From positions 19,214-83,213 of the forward strand of contig CAZORA010000009.1 in NCBI GenBank assembly GCA_964582225.1: a stretch of DNA of 64,000 nt, in the 5' to 3' direction. Source of the DNA: Dokdonella_A sp964582225 (GTDB lineage: Bacteria > Pseudomonadota > Gammaproteobacteria > Xanthomonadales > Rhodanobacteraceae). Both the position numbers and the translations under genes were made by a program. The notes beneath the pieces were generated by a model. That model made no database searches. It was not told the DNA's origin and saw only the letters and a list, made by a program, of their open reading frames with translations. Shown here in pieces: positions 26,615 through 34,218 of this stretch (within the stretch, counting starts at the first letter, position 1; the number at the start of each line of letters is the position of its first letter).

Positions 26615-27979
26615 TCAGCGCCGCCGCCGGAGCCACCAGAGGAACCAGCCGCTGCCCGCGAGGAGGAGCGGCAGGACCACCAGAAAGGTGAGGGCGAGCG
26701 CCGTGAGCCCCGCCTGCGACAGCTTCAGCTCGCGGTCGGGCGCGCTGCGGTCGGGCACCTCGATCTGCGCGTCATCGCCCAGTAGCCAGTCGAACACGCG
26801 CTGACCGAACTCGCGGTTGCCGCCGTTGCCGAGAAAACTATTGGAGAGGAAATCGCCGTCACCAAGCACGACCACGCGCTGCTCGCGCCGATCCGGCCGC
26901 GGCGAGACGCGGCTCAGCGCAAAGCCGAGGTCGAGCGGGCCGGCCAGTTCCCCTTCCTCGGCGTCCTGGCGAATCGTGTCGGTGGCCTCGCTCGCCTGCG
27001 GAATGTGGCCGGTCTCGTTCCAGGAGCTCGGCCCGGAGCGGAGCAGCGGCGCCAGCGCCCAGCGCGCGCCGGTCAGCTTGGCCAGCGCCGCCGGCTGTGG
27101 CAGCAGCAGGGTGAGCGCGAAGTCGCGGGTGATGGCGTGCGGCGGATATTCGCTCAGGGCGACGAAGCTCGGATCGCCGATGCCGTAGGCCTGACCGCTG
27201 GCGTCGACCACCACGCCGGGCAGCACGCGCAGGCCGAGCGCGTCGGCCAGGGCGTCGAGGCCACCCCCGGCGGCGAGCCCCGGCTCGCCCGGCTCGGCGA
27301 GCCAGAGCAGGGCGCCGCCGCGATCGAGATAGCCGAGCAGGGCGTCGCGGACCGAGTCCGGGAGCGCGACTCGCGGATTGGCGATGACGACGAGATCGGT
27401 GTTCTCCGGCACCTTGCCGGTGCGCGCCAACGGCAGCGGCACTACGCGCAGGCCACGCGCGCCGAGAGTCGCCGCGAAGCGGCCGAGGTCGGCATTGGCT
27501 TGCCCCAGGGGGTCACGCTCACCCTCGCCTTCGAGGAAGGCGACGATGCGCTGCCGCGGCCGCGACAGGCGCAGCAGGACAGCCGAGAACTCGGCCTCGT
27601 TCAGCAGCTTGAGCCGCTCGCTGCGCCCGTCGTAGCGGACTTCAAGCTCACCGTCGGTGGTGATTCCCGCCTCGCGCATGGCGGCGGGATCGGCGTCGGG
27701 ATCGACGAAGCGCAGCGAAAGGTCGGGCTTGACACGGCGGTAGCGGGCGACGAAATCGCTGACCAGGGCGCGCAGCTCGCCCGGACGGCGCGCATAGCTG
27801 GTCACCTCGACCGGCGCATCGAGCTTTGCCAAGATCGCCAGCGATTCGGGACCGAGGCTCGCCGACTGCGCGTAACTCCAGTCCGCCCGAAAGCCGAAGC
27901 GAGTGCTCAGAAACCCGAGCATGGCGGCCACCGCGAGCAGCAACAGCAGGTGGGCGAGTCGGGCCAGGCGCTCGCCCAT
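26615..27979 (-). CDS. GldG-like ABC-transporter auxiliary protein
   Basis: A 454-residue protein with a membrane helix at each end (LAHLLLLLAVAAMLGFL; LTALALTFLVVLPLLLAGSGWFLWWL) and a large periplasmic part. That part has the features of the ABC-type uncharacterised (GldG/IFT52-like) domain: PVEVTSYARRPGELRALVSDF, GELEVRYDGRSERL, IVAFLEGEGERDP, VVIANPRVALPD and VVVLGDGDFLSN. In Bacteroidetes GldG works with GldA and GldF in gliding and secretion; in proteobacteria the substrate is unknown. The start ATG overlaps the permease stop by one base (TGATG). Confidence 0.85.
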   Translation of the reverse strand: MGERLARLAHLLLLLAVAAMLGFLSTRFGFRADWSYAQSASLGPESLAILAKLDAPVEVTSYARRPGELRALVSDFVARYRRVKPDLSLRFVDPDADPAAMREAGITTDGELEVRYDGRSERLKLLNEAEFSAVLLRLSRPRQRIVAFLEGEGERDPLGQANADLGRFAATLGARGLRVVPLPLARTGKVPENTDLVVIANPRVALPDSVRDALLGYLDRGGALLWLAEPGEPGLAAGGGLDALADALGLRVLPGVVVDASGQAYGIGDPSFVALSEYPPHAITRDFALTLLLPQPAALAKLTGARWALAPLLRSGPSSWNETGHIPQASEATDTIRQDAEEGELAGPLDLGFALSRVSPRPDRREQRVVVLGDGDFLSNSFLGNGGNREFGQRVFDWLLGDDAQIEVPDRSAPDRELKLSQAGLTALALTFLVVLPLLLAGSGWFLWWLRRRR

Positions 27980-28740
27980 CAGTCCACCCGCGCCCGCAGC
28001 GCCTGCAGCCGTCGCGCTGCGAGCATCAAGACGAGCGCGATCAGCAGCAGGAAATAGATCAAATCGACGCTGGCGACGATGCCGCGAAAGAAAGGATCGA
28101 GGTGACTCGACAGCGCCAGGTAGTTGATGCCGGCGTTGCTGATGCCCTGCAGGCGCGCGCCGGCGTCGACCACCGCGAGCAGCACGCCCAGCGCGAGCGC
28201 GGCGGCCGCAGCCAGCGCCGGCTGCGCCGCCCAAGCCGAGCAGAGAATGCCGATCGCGGTCAGCGCGGCGGTAAACAGCGCCAGCCCGAGCAGGGCCGCC
28301 GCCAGCTTGCCCCAGTCGAGCGCGGCGCCAAAGCCGAGCGCAAGCGGCATCAGGGCGACCAACGTCAGCAGCGCCAGCAGATAGCCCAGCGCGCCGAAAA
28401 ACTTGCCCAGGACGATCCGCCCATCACCGACTCCGCTGGCGAGCAGGAGCGGCAGGGTGCCGGCACGGCGCTCCCCGGCGAGACTGCGCATGGTGACCAG
28501 CGGTACCACCAGGAGCAGCAAATTCGCCAGGCTGCGCAACAGCGGTACGGCCACCAGGTCGGTGACGCCCGGCGCGTCGCGCAGGCCGCCCAGGCGCGGC
28601 GCGACGTCGAGAAAGGTCTGCAGGGCAAGCAGGAACTGCCAGGCCATCAGCGCAAGCAGCAGCGCCGCGAGGGTCCAGGCGAAGGGCTGCAGCACGAGGC
28701 GCCGCCATTCATGGCGAGCGAGCAGACCGATCACGCTCAT
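27979..28740 (-). CDS. GldF-like ABC transporter permease
   Basis: A 253-residue integral membrane protein with six hydrophobic segments. The first cytoplasmic stretch ARHEWRRLVLQPFAW and the loop TMRSLAGERRAGTLPLLLASGV are typical of ABC-2 type permeases of the GldF group, where the ERR-GT-LL motif contacts the ATPase. It overlaps the ATPase gene by 4 bases (ATGA) and the GldG-like gene by one. Together with these it should form an exporter of unknown cargo. Confidence 0.88.
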   Translation of the reverse strand: MSVIGLLARHEWRRLVLQPFAWTLAALLLALMAWQFLLALQTFLDVAPRLGGLRDAPGVTDLVAVPLLRSLANLLLLVVPLVTMRSLAGERRAGTLPLLLASGVGDGRIVLGKFFGALGYLLALLTLVALMPLALGFGAALDWGKLAAALLGLALFTAALTAIGILCSAWAAQPALAAAAALALGVLLAVVDAGARLQGISNAGINYLALSSHLDPFFRGIVASVDLIYFLLLIALVLMLAARRLQALRARVD

Positions 28741-29462
28741 GCTGCGGCCGCGCCGCCGGCGGCGATTTCGAGAAAGAGGCGGTCGAGCGGGACCGCGCCG
28801 CCGGTCGTCGGGCCGCTATGGCGCAGCATGCCTTCGTGAAGGATCGCGACCCGATCGCAGCAGGCGGCGACGTCGGACAGGACGTGGGTCGAAAGCACCA
28901 CGGCGCTCTCGCGGCCGAGGGCTCTGACCAATTCGCGCAGACGCAGCGCCTGCACCGGATCGAGGCCCGCAGCCGGTTCGTCGAGCACCACCAGGCGTGG
29001 TTCGTGCACGATCGCCTGGGCGATGCCGACGCGCTGCCGCCAGCCGCGCGAGAGCGCTCCGATCAAGCGCCGGCGCACCTCGCCGAGACCACAGCGCTCG
29101 ATCGTGCGCGCCACTGCCGCCGCGACTTCGCCGCGCGGGACTCCGCGCAAGCGCGCGCAAAAGCGCAGGAACTCGACGGGCGTGAGCTCGGCGTGGAGCG
29201 GTGCCTGGTCAGGCAGGTAGCCGATGCCGCGGCGGGCGAGCTCCGGATGCTCCTGGAGATCCTGGCCCGCGAAGCGCAGCGTTCCACTGCTCGGCGTCAG
29301 CACTCCGACCAGCATGCGCAAGGTGGTCGTCTTGCCGGCTCCGTTGACCCCGAGCAGACCGAGTACTTCGCCGTTCGCCACCGTGAGGTCGAGTCCGCGC
29401 ACGACGCTGCGGCCAGCGAGCACGCAGCCGGCGGCTTCAAGCGCGAGCAGCGGAACCGTCAT
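28737..29462 (-). CDS. GldA-like ABC transporter ATP-binding protein
   Basis: A 241-residue ATPase with Walker A GVNGAGKTT, a Q-loop replaced by YLPDQAPLH, Walker B LVVLDEPAAGLDP and the switch His in LSTHVLSD. The signature motif is LSRGWRQRVG rather than LSGGQ; GldA-like ATPases carry LSKGYRQRVG at the same place, so this variant supports the family call. It drives the membrane partners encoded immediately downstream. It starts at ATG 29462, 48 bases after the DedA gene on the same strand. Confidence 0.9.
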   Translation of the reverse strand: MTVPLLALEAAGCVLAGRSVVRGLDLTVANGEVLGLLGVNGAGKTTTLRMLVGVLTPSSGTLRFAGQDLQEHPELARRGIGYLPDQAPLHAELTPVEFLRFCARLRGVPRGEVAAAVARTIERCGLGEVRRRLIGALSRGWRQRVGIAQAIVHEPRLVVLDEPAAGLDPVQALRLRELVRALGRESAVVLSTHVLSDVAACCDRVAILHEGMLRHSGPTTGGAVPLDRLFLEIAAGGAAAA

Positions 29463-29510
29463 GAGCAGCCATTGTTGCGGCCAGCGCCGCGCACAGCAAG
29501 CCGCGGGGCG

Positions 29511-30173
29511 TCAGGGCAGCTCGCGATGGCGGGCGGCGCGCTGCGTGCGGCAGCTGGCGAGGCGCTGGCGCCGCCGGCGGCCGCGCCAGACCCAGAAGAC
29601 GAGCAGGGCAATCAGCAGCAGGGCCACCGCCACGGTGATGCCGCCCTGGCCGCGGCGCATCCAGGCCAGCAGCCAGTCGCGGTTTTCGGCGCCGTAGTAA
29701 CCGAGCGCGACCCACAGCGGCACGCTGATCAAGGCCGCCGCGCCGTCGAGCAGCAGGAAGCGACCGAAGCCGACGCGGCGAGTCATGCCGGCGCTCAGGA
29801 ACACCGCGGTGCGCAGACCCGGCAGGAAGCGGGCGATGAACAGCATGCGGTTGCCGTAGCGATCGAAGCGGTCCTGCACCTGGGCATAGCGGCGCGGACT
29901 CAGCAGGCGCCGCGCCCAGCGCTGGCCGAGCACGCGCGCGCCGAAGCGGCGGCCGATCAGAAACACGCTCGCGTCACCGAGCAAGACGCCGGCGAGACCC
30001 ACGCCGCACATGATCCAGGGATCGGCATAGCCGAGGCCGGCGATGATGCCGCCGGCAACCAGCGACACATCTTCCGGAATCGGCACGCCAAAGCCACAGG
30101 CGAGCAATACGCTGAACACGGCCAGGTAGCCGTAGTTCGTGAACAGGCCGATCAATGCATCGAGGAGATTCAT
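29511..30173 (-). CDS. DedA-family membrane protein
   Basis: A 220-residue DedA/VTT-domain protein. Present are the early GFGVPIPEDVSLVAGGIIAG segment with the conserved acidic residue in a membrane re-entrant region, GVLLGDASVFLIGRRFG, the FDRYGNRMLFIARFLPGLR motif and a C-terminal membrane helix with a basic tail. DedA proteins include flippases for undecaprenyl phosphate and phosphatidylethanolamine and affect envelope stress resistance. ATG 30173 is chosen over the long upstream extension, which is antisense to dusB. It heads the same-strand run continuing into the ABC exporter. Confidence 0.9.
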   Translation of the reverse strand: MNLLDALIGLFTNYGYLAVFSVLLACGFGVPIPEDVSLVAGGIIAGLGYADPWIMCGVGLAGVLLGDASVFLIGRRFGARVLGQRWARRLLSPRRYAQVQDRFDRYGNRMLFIARFLPGLRTAVFLSAGMTRRVGFGRFLLLDGAAALISVPLWVALGYYGAENRDWLLAWMRRGQGGITVAVALLLIALLVFWVWRGRRRRQRLASCRTQRAARHRELP

Positions 30174-30288
30174 CGCGAATCGCTGGCGGGTTCGGCGAGC
30201 GGGTCGGGGGATCGCCGCGCGGGATTGTAGCCCCGCGTCCGGACCGCACGTCGCCCGACCCGCCGTCGGGCGCCCCGGCATCCTCCGA

Positions 30289-30294
30289 TACAAT
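30289..30294 (+). promoter_or_regulatory. -10 box placing dusB transcription start at its ATG
   Basis: TACAAT differs from the consensus TATAAT by one base. It ends 6 bases before the dusB ATG at 30301, so the transcript would begin at or within a base or two of the start codon. No ribosome-binding purine run is visible. No good -35 is seen 17 bases upstream. Confidence 0.5.
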
Positions 30295-30300
30295 TGGCCG

Positions 30301-31299
30301 ATGCAGATCGGCCCCTTCCTCATCGAGCCCGCGGTGGCGCTGGCGCCAATGGCGGGCGTGACCGACAAACCGTTCCGCCAGCTCTGCAAGCAGCTTGGCG
30401 CAGGCCTTGCGGTGTCCGAGATGACCAGCGCCGACCCGCGACTGTGGAGCACCCGCAAATCGCTGCTGCGCATGGACCACGCCGGCGAGCCGGACCCGGT
30501 CAGCGTGCAGATCGCCGGCCATGATCCGGCGCAGATGGCCGAGGCGGCGCGCTGCAACGTGGACCAGGGCGCGCAGATCATCGACATCAACATGGGCTGC
30601 CCGGCAAAGAAGGTCTGCGGGGTCTCTTCCGGGTCGGCGCTGCTGCGCGACGAGCGCCTGGTCGGTCGCATCCTCGAGGCGATAGTGAATGCAGTCAGCG
30701 TGCCGGTCACCCTCAAGATTCGCTCCGGCTGGGACCGTGAACACCGCAACGGAGTGACCATCGCGCGGATCGCCGAAGCCAGCGGCGTCGCGGCGCTGGC
30801 CGTGCACGGGCGAACCCGCGCCGATCTCTACCTGGGCGAGGCCGAATACGAAACCATCGCCGCGATCCGCGCCGCGGTGTCGCTGCCGCTGTTCGCCAAC
30901 GGCGACGTCGACAGCCCGCAGAAGGCCCGCGAGGTGCTGGCGGCAACCGGCGCCGACGCGATCATGATCGGCCGAGCGGCGCAGGGCCGGCCGTGGATCT
31001 TCCGCGAAATCGCGCATTTCCTCGCGACCGGCGAGGTGCTGCCACCGCCCGCGCCGCAGGCGGTGGCAGCGATCCTGCTGGCCCACCTGGAAGCGCTGTA
31101 CGCCTTTTACGGCGAGGAGCAGGGCTTGCGGATCGCGCGCAAGCATCTCGGCTGGTACGCCCGCGACCGCCCCGAAAATGCCACCTTCCGGGCGGTGGTG
31201 AACCGCGCGCAGACGGCCACCGAGCAACATCGCCTGACTAAAGAATACTTCGCCGCACTGGCGGCCGGCCTCGCCCACGAATTCGCCGCCGCAGCCTGA
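30301..31299 (+). CDS. dusB: tRNA-dihydrouridine synthase B
   Basis: A 332-residue FMN enzyme that reduces uridine to dihydrouridine at position 17 of tRNA D-loops. It opens with IGPFLIEPAVALAPMAGVTDKPFRQL and has DINMGCPAKKVCGVSSGSAL, where Cys100 is the catalytic acid, then LAVHGRTRADLYLG and ANGDVDSP with GADAIMIGRAAQGRPW for FMN binding. KKV and SGSALL fit DusB rather than DusA or DusC. In many Gammaproteobacteria dusB is followed by fis; here it is followed by an MFS gene instead. Confidence 0.95.
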   Translation: MQIGPFLIEPAVALAPMAGVTDKPFRQLCKQLGAGLAVSEMTSADPRLWSTRKSLLRMDHAGEPDPVSVQIAGHDPAQMAEAARCNVDQGAQIIDINMGCPAKKVCGVSSGSALLRDERLVGRILEAIVNAVSVPVTLKIRSGWDREHRNGVTIARIAEASGVAALAVHGRTRADLYLGEAEYETIAAIRAAVSLPLFANGDVDSPQKAREVLAATGADAIMIGRAAQGRPWIFREIAHFLATGEVLPPPAPQAVAAILLAHLEALYAFYGEEQGLRIARKHLGWYARDRPENATFRAVVNRAQTATEQHRLTKEYFAALAAGLAHEFAAAA

Positions 31300-31339
31300 A
31301 CGATGGGCGAGCCGCGGACCCGGCGCCGCGGCTCGCTGT

Positions 31340-31345
31340 CATAAT
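31340..31345 (+). promoter_or_regulatory. Candidate -10 box for the MFS transporter gene
   Basis: CATAAT, one base from the consensus. Predicted transcript start is near 31352, leaving about 30 bases including an AGGGAG ribosome site before ATG 31383. Confidence 0.45.
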
Positions 31346-31382
31346 GGATCGTTTCCCGTTCCGCGTTCGCAGGGAGCGAGCG

Positions 31383-32642
31383 ATGCAGCGCCACAGTCCT
31401 CCAGCCGCAGCCGACCCCGCGAGCATCGCCGCGAGCGCCGGGCCGCACGCGGCCGGCAACGGGCGGCTCGGCCGCTACGGCGTGCTGGCCGGGGTCAGCG
31501 CGGCGCACATGCTAAACGACATCATGCAGTCGGTGATCGTGACGATCTACCCGCTGCTCAAGGGCGAGCTCGATCTCGGCTTCTTCCAGATCGGCGCGAT
31601 CACCCTGACCTTCCAGCTGACCGCCTCGCTGCTGCAGCCGGTGGTCGGCGCGGTCACCGACCGGCACCCGTTCCCGCGAATCCTGCCGCTCGGCATGTTC
31701 TTTACGATGTCCGGTCTGTTTCTCCTGTCGATCGCGCCCAGCTATCCGCTGGTGCTGCTCTCGGTCGGCCTGATCGGCTGTGGCTCGTCCACCTTCCACC
31801 CCGAGTCCTCGCGGGTTGCGCGGATGGCCTCGGGCGGACGCTACGGCCTCGCCCAGTCACTGTTTCAGATCGGCGGCAATGCCGGTCAAGCGCTCGGGCC
31901 TTTTCTTGCCGCGGCGATCGTCCTCAAATACGGCGCGGGCGGGCGCGTTCACGTCGCCTGGTTCGGCCTGATTGCGCTACTCGCGATCGTCATCTTGCTG
32001 CAGGTCGCCCGCTGGTATGGGGCCCACCTCGACCTGCGCGGGCCGAAGCACGAGGCGGGAACAGCGATGCGCTATCCAGCACCCGTGGTGCGGCGCACGC
32101 TGGCGGTGCTGCTGGCGCTGATGTTCTCCAAGTTTTTCTATCTGGCGAGCATCAGCAGCTACTACATGTTCTTCCTGATGCATCAGTTTGCGGTGTCGGA
32201 GCATGCGGCGGCGAACCTCCTGGCGGTGTTCCTCGCCGCAGTCGCGGTCGGCACCCTGATCGGCGGGCCGATCGGCGACCGCATCGGGCGACGGCGAGTG
32301 ATCTGGTTTTCGATCCTCGGCTGTGCGCCCTTCACCCTGGCGCTACCCTACGTTGGACTCGCCTGGACGGTGGCGCTCAGCGTCGCAATCGGCCTGGTGC
32401 TCGCTTCCGCCTTCCCGGCGATCATCGTCTACGCGCAGGACATGCTCTCGCACCGGATCGGCATGGTTTCGGGCCTGTTCTACGGCTTCAGCTTCGGCCT
32501 CGGCGGCCTGGGTGCCGCGGTGCTCGGACTGCTGGCCGACGATTTCGGCATCCTGCTCGTGTATCAAATCTGCGCCTTCCTGCCGCTGATCGGCATCCTC
32601 GCCGTGTTTCTGCCCGACGTACGCCCGCCTGAGCAGCAGTGA
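31383..32642 (+). CDS. MFS transporter, Fsr (fosmidomycin resistance)-like
   Basis: A 419-residue 12-helix major facilitator protein. Near the N-terminus GVSAAHMLNDIMQSVIVTIYPLLK and later GCGSSTFHPESSRVARMASGGRYGLAQSLFQIGGNAGQALGP match the Fsr group; the HPESS and QIGGN patterns are especially typical. E. coli Fsr exports fosmidomycin; natural substrates are unclear. The ATG at 31383 follows an AGGGAG site; an upstream in-frame ATG at 31344 falls within the -10 box and is unlikely. Both MFS halves have the GD-R-GRRR type loop (GDRIGRRRVIW). Confidence 0.9.
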   Translation: MQRHSPPAAADPASIAASAGPHAAGNGRLGRYGVLAGVSAAHMLNDIMQSVIVTIYPLLKGELDLGFFQIGAITLTFQLTASLLQPVVGAVTDRHPFPRILPLGMFFTMSGLFLLSIAPSYPLVLLSVGLIGCGSSTFHPESSRVARMASGGRYGLAQSLFQIGGNAGQALGPFLAAAIVLKYGAGGRVHVAWFGLIALLAIVILLQVARWYGAHLDLRGPKHEAGTAMRYPAPVVRRTLAVLLALMFSKFFYLASISSYYMFFLMHQFAVSEHAAANLLAVFLAAVAVGTLIGGPIGDRIGRRRVIWFSILGCAPFTLALPYVGLAWTVALSVAIGLVLASAFPAIIVYAQDMLSHRIGMVSGLFYGFSFGLGGLGAAVLGLLADDFGILLVYQICAFLPLIGILAVFLPDVRPPEQQ

Positions 32643-32654
32643 AGTCGAGCCCAC

Positions 32655-34085
32655 TCAACGATCGAGTCCACGCTCGCGGTAGAAGGCGATGACTCGCGGA
32701 TCGACCCGCAGGTCGGCGGCCCGGATCGGGCGCACCAGGCGGATGCCGTCGAGGCTGCGCGCCCGCGACAGCGCGACATAGGTCTGACCCTGGGCGAAGG
32801 CGCCGCCACGGAGGTCGAGCGTCAGGTGCTCCAGGGTCAGCCCCTGTGCCTTGTGGATGGTCACCGCCCAGCCGAGCGCTAGCGGCAGCTGGCGGAACTC
32901 TCCGACCACCTCGGCCCGCACCCGACCACTGACGCGATCATAGGCGTAGCGATAGCGCTGCCACACCGCGGCTCGCACGCCGACCTCGCGCTTGTCGCGC
33001 TCAGTACACACCCTGGCGCAGTCCGGCTCGAGGGCGAGCGCCTCGCCGAGCTCGCCGTTCATCCAGTCCGGACGGTGGTTCTTGAGGAAGATCACGCGCG
33101 CGCCGGGCTTGAGTTCCAGATGTTCCGGCACCGGCAACCGCCAGCGTGAGGCCGGCAGCTCACCGCTCGCCTCGGCGACATAGCCGACCGCCGCGCCGGG
33201 TAGACGCCGCAGCTCGGCGGCGTTGACCGCGCGCGCGGCACGATTGGTCGGCACCAGGCGCACCCCGGCCGGCGCGGTCGGCGCCGTGGCGAGCAGGCAG
33301 CGCCGATTGAACAGCGCGATGGCCTCGGCGCAGTCCTCGTTCAGGCGAATCCGGCTGAGCGCCTCGATGAAGACCGCATCGGCCTGACGTCGCACGCGCT
33401 CGAGCACCGTGGGCAGCAGCGGCGCGCGCTGGAACACGTCCGCGGAGAAGAAATACGGCGTCGCGTAGCGCTCGCTGAAGTAGGCCGCCTCCTCGGCCGA
33501 GGCCACCACCGGCGGCAGCTGCAGCAGATCGCCGACGAACACGACCGGCAAGCCGCCAAAGGGCTCTGCGCTGCGCCGCGCGCGGACCAGCACGGCGTGC
33601 ATCACGTCGACCAGGTTCGGCAGCAGCATCGAGGCCTCGTCGATGATCAGGCAGTCGAGGTGGGCCAGCACCTCGCGCACTCGCCGCGCTGTCGGCGGCG
33701 GCTCGCCCGGATCGATGAGGCGCGGCGGCAGGCCGAACAGCGAGTGGATGGTCTCACCCTGCACATGGGTCGCGGCAACCGCAGTCGGCGCCACCACCGC
33801 GGTGGATTCGAGCTGCTCGCGCAGCCAGCGGATCAAGGTCGACTTGCCCGTGCCGGCGCGGCCGGTGACAAACTGCGCGAGGCAGCCGCCACGCACCGCC
33901 TGCAGCACTCGGCGATACTCCGGCAGCAGCTCGATCGGCTCGGCCGGCACTTCGCCGCTTGCGCTCAGCTCCGCCGCAGGAGCCACGGCGAAGGCAGGCG
34001 GGCGAACGCCGGCAGGACGAGCAGCAGGATAGGAAGCGGCATGACGAGGCCCAGGCGGCGACCTGGCGAGCTTACAGGAGAGCAT
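32655..34085 (-). CDS. PIF1/RecD-like superfamily 1B helicase
   Basis: A helicase of about 476 residues. Motifs: Walker A GRAGTGKST, motif Ia (VVAPTAVAATHVQGETIHSLF), Walker B CLIIDEASML, motif III VFVGDLLQLPPV, and C-terminal LALGWAVTIHKAQGLTLEHLTLDL with TYVALSRARSLDGI. This is the PIF1/RecD2 layout; bacterial PIF1-like helicases unwind 5'-3' and act on G-quadruplexes or stalled forks. The N-terminus is uncertain: ATG 34085 gives a low-complexity Pro/Ala-rich leader, and the conserved part starts near LLPEYRRVLQAV. It lies 133 bases after trpS on the same strand. Confidence 0.85.
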   Translation of the reverse strand: MLSCKLARSPPGPRHAASYPAARPAGVRPPAFAVAPAAELSASGEVPAEPIELLPEYRRVLQAVRGGCLAQFVTGRAGTGKSTLIRWLREQLESTAVVAPTAVAATHVQGETIHSLFGLPPRLIDPGEPPPTARRVREVLAHLDCLIIDEASMLLPNLVDVMHAVLVRARRSAEPFGGLPVVFVGDLLQLPPVVASAEEAAYFSERYATPYFFSADVFQRAPLLPTVLERVRRQADAVFIEALSRIRLNEDCAEAIALFNRRCLLATAPTAPAGVRLVPTNRAARAVNAAELRRLPGAAVGYVAEASGELPASRWRLPVPEHLELKPGARVIFLKNHRPDWMNGELGEALALEPDCARVCTERDKREVGVRAAVWQRYRYAYDRVSGRVRAEVVGEFRQLPLALGWAVTIHKAQGLTLEHLTLDLRGGAFAQGQTYVALSRARSLDGIRLVRPIRAADLRVDPRVIAFYRERGLDR

Positions 34086-34218
34086 GCAAGGGATTCGCGG
34101 TCGCCCTTCCACACGCCGACGGCTGCGGAATTGCGTAGCCCGTGGCGGGGCCGCAAGGCCCGACCGGCGACATGACGTTGCCGCAAGGATACGAATTCGG
34201 CCGTGTCTGCCGGCGTCC

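Noticed and set aside
34148..34161. GGGCC-gcaa-GGCCC hairpin after trpS as a terminator
   Set aside because: The stem is only 5 base pairs with no T-tract on either strand, so I did not list it as a terminator.
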